Below are positions 63,966-64,000 of a stretch of 64,000 nt of DNA, in pieces. The first letter of the stretch is position 1. Every line of letters begins with the position of its first letter. Source of the DNA: JAMXLJ01 sp036558745 (GTDB lineage Bacteria > Actinomycetota > Acidimicrobiia > IMCC26256 > JAMXLJ01). A program made the translations under genes and the position numbers. The notes under the pieces were generated by a model. The model ran no database searches and had not been told where the DNA came from. It saw only the letters and a list, made by a program, of their open reading frames with translations. The stretch lies in the NCBI GenBank assembly GCA_036558745.1, contig DATBEZ010000033.1, forward strand, positions 98,123-162,122, read 5' to 3'.

Positions 63966-64000
63966 ATGACTCTCGATCTGGCGATCACGGGTGGGACGGT
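63966..64000 (+). CDS. N-terminus of a probable amidohydrolase (3' end outside window)
   Basis: Only 11 complete codons are visible, MTLDLAITGGT. The hydrophobic-strand-then-GGT pattern is the usual start of amidohydrolase superfamily proteins such as D-aminoacylases or dihydropyrimidinases, which begin with the small beta-sandwich domain. A leaderless-type -10 precedes it. Too short for a firm call. Confidence 0.4.
   Translation, partial: MTLDLAITGGT

Noticed and set aside
1..64000. CRISPR array, prophage or insertion sequence
   Set aside because: No regularly spaced direct repeats, no integrase/transposase/phage structural genes were recognised on either strand.

Overview
The window is dense, very GC-rich bacterial DNA of about 64 kb with short intergenic gaps. 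It reads as the chromosome of a high-GC actinobacterium, most likely an Acidimicrobiia-type lineage. Two blocks of conserved actinobacterial gene order support this: pafB-pafC-tatA-tatC-helY (2 to 9.4 kb), and gcvP/gcvT-merR-DUF151-ftsR-garA-gcvH (21 to 30 kb). Other actinobacterial markers are the DUF4193 protein, a double-length ThyX-type protein and the DUF3866 protein. Many genes show a TAnnnT -10 element only 6-8 nt before the start codon, which suggests leaderless transcription. I see no phage, IS element, CRISPR array or rRNA. One tRNA is present, tRNA-Pro(GGG).

Layout. 0-12 kb: DUF3866 protein, the WYL regulators PafB/PafC, signal peptidase I, a glycerophosphodiesterase, a zinc-ribbon protein, TatA, TatC, a HelY helicase, a diacylglycerol-kinase-like C-terminal lobe and the double ThyX. 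11.8-12.4 kb: a gene-free stretch with a strongly folded candidate RNA and a promoter embedded in an inverted repeat. 12.4-16.2 kb: acidic DUF4193 protein, apolipoprotein N-acyltransferase, a helix-rich protein, a GNAT and a NUDIX enzyme. 16.2-20.6 kb: a signalling cassette with a zinc-binding CZB protein divergent from a PAS histidine kinase, a receiver-HDOD protein and a receiver with a degenerate HD-GYP domain. 20.6-30.1 kb: the glycine cleavage system (split P protein, T, H) with lipoate ligase, the FHA switch protein GarA, three regulators, a DUF151 protein and hypoxanthine phosphoribosyltransferase.

30-39 kb: a sugar nucleotidyltransferase/phosphomutase fusion, a CDP-alcohol phosphatidyltransferase, an SDR, a four-gene operon resembling the maturation genes of CO/xanthine dehydrogenases (coxD, coxE and two XdhC/CoxI genes) without the enzyme itself, and a gamma-glutamyltransferase. 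39-45 kb: two STAS anti-sigma antagonists, an ABC exporter and a 1027-residue PAS/GAF/SpoIIE-phosphatase/anti-sigma-kinase fusion, which together form a partner-switching module. 45-52 kb: a beta-hydroxyacid dehydrogenase, a DrrAB-type exporter under a divergent MarR regulator, a stand-alone NuoF-like flavoprotein, a NifU-type scaffold and a ParA-like ATPase. 52-64 kb: two tandem GH114 exoenzymes, a CMD-family protein, tRNA-Pro, an acyl-CoA carboxyltransferase, TadG and TadE pilus proteins, Der GTPase, a PDZ/radical-SAM DUF512 protein, IspH and a membrane protein.

The most notable non-routine signals are these. A 44-bp palindromic repeat is carried in frame inside both lnt and der. Two genes, a GNAT and a DUF1905/YdeI protein, are decayed in the same way: the middle is lost while both ends remain recognisable. 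There is a multi-hairpin candidate RNA at 12.0-12.14 kb. The ThyX-type protein has its signature motif divided between its two halves. I did not find a complete novel defence or biosynthetic system.
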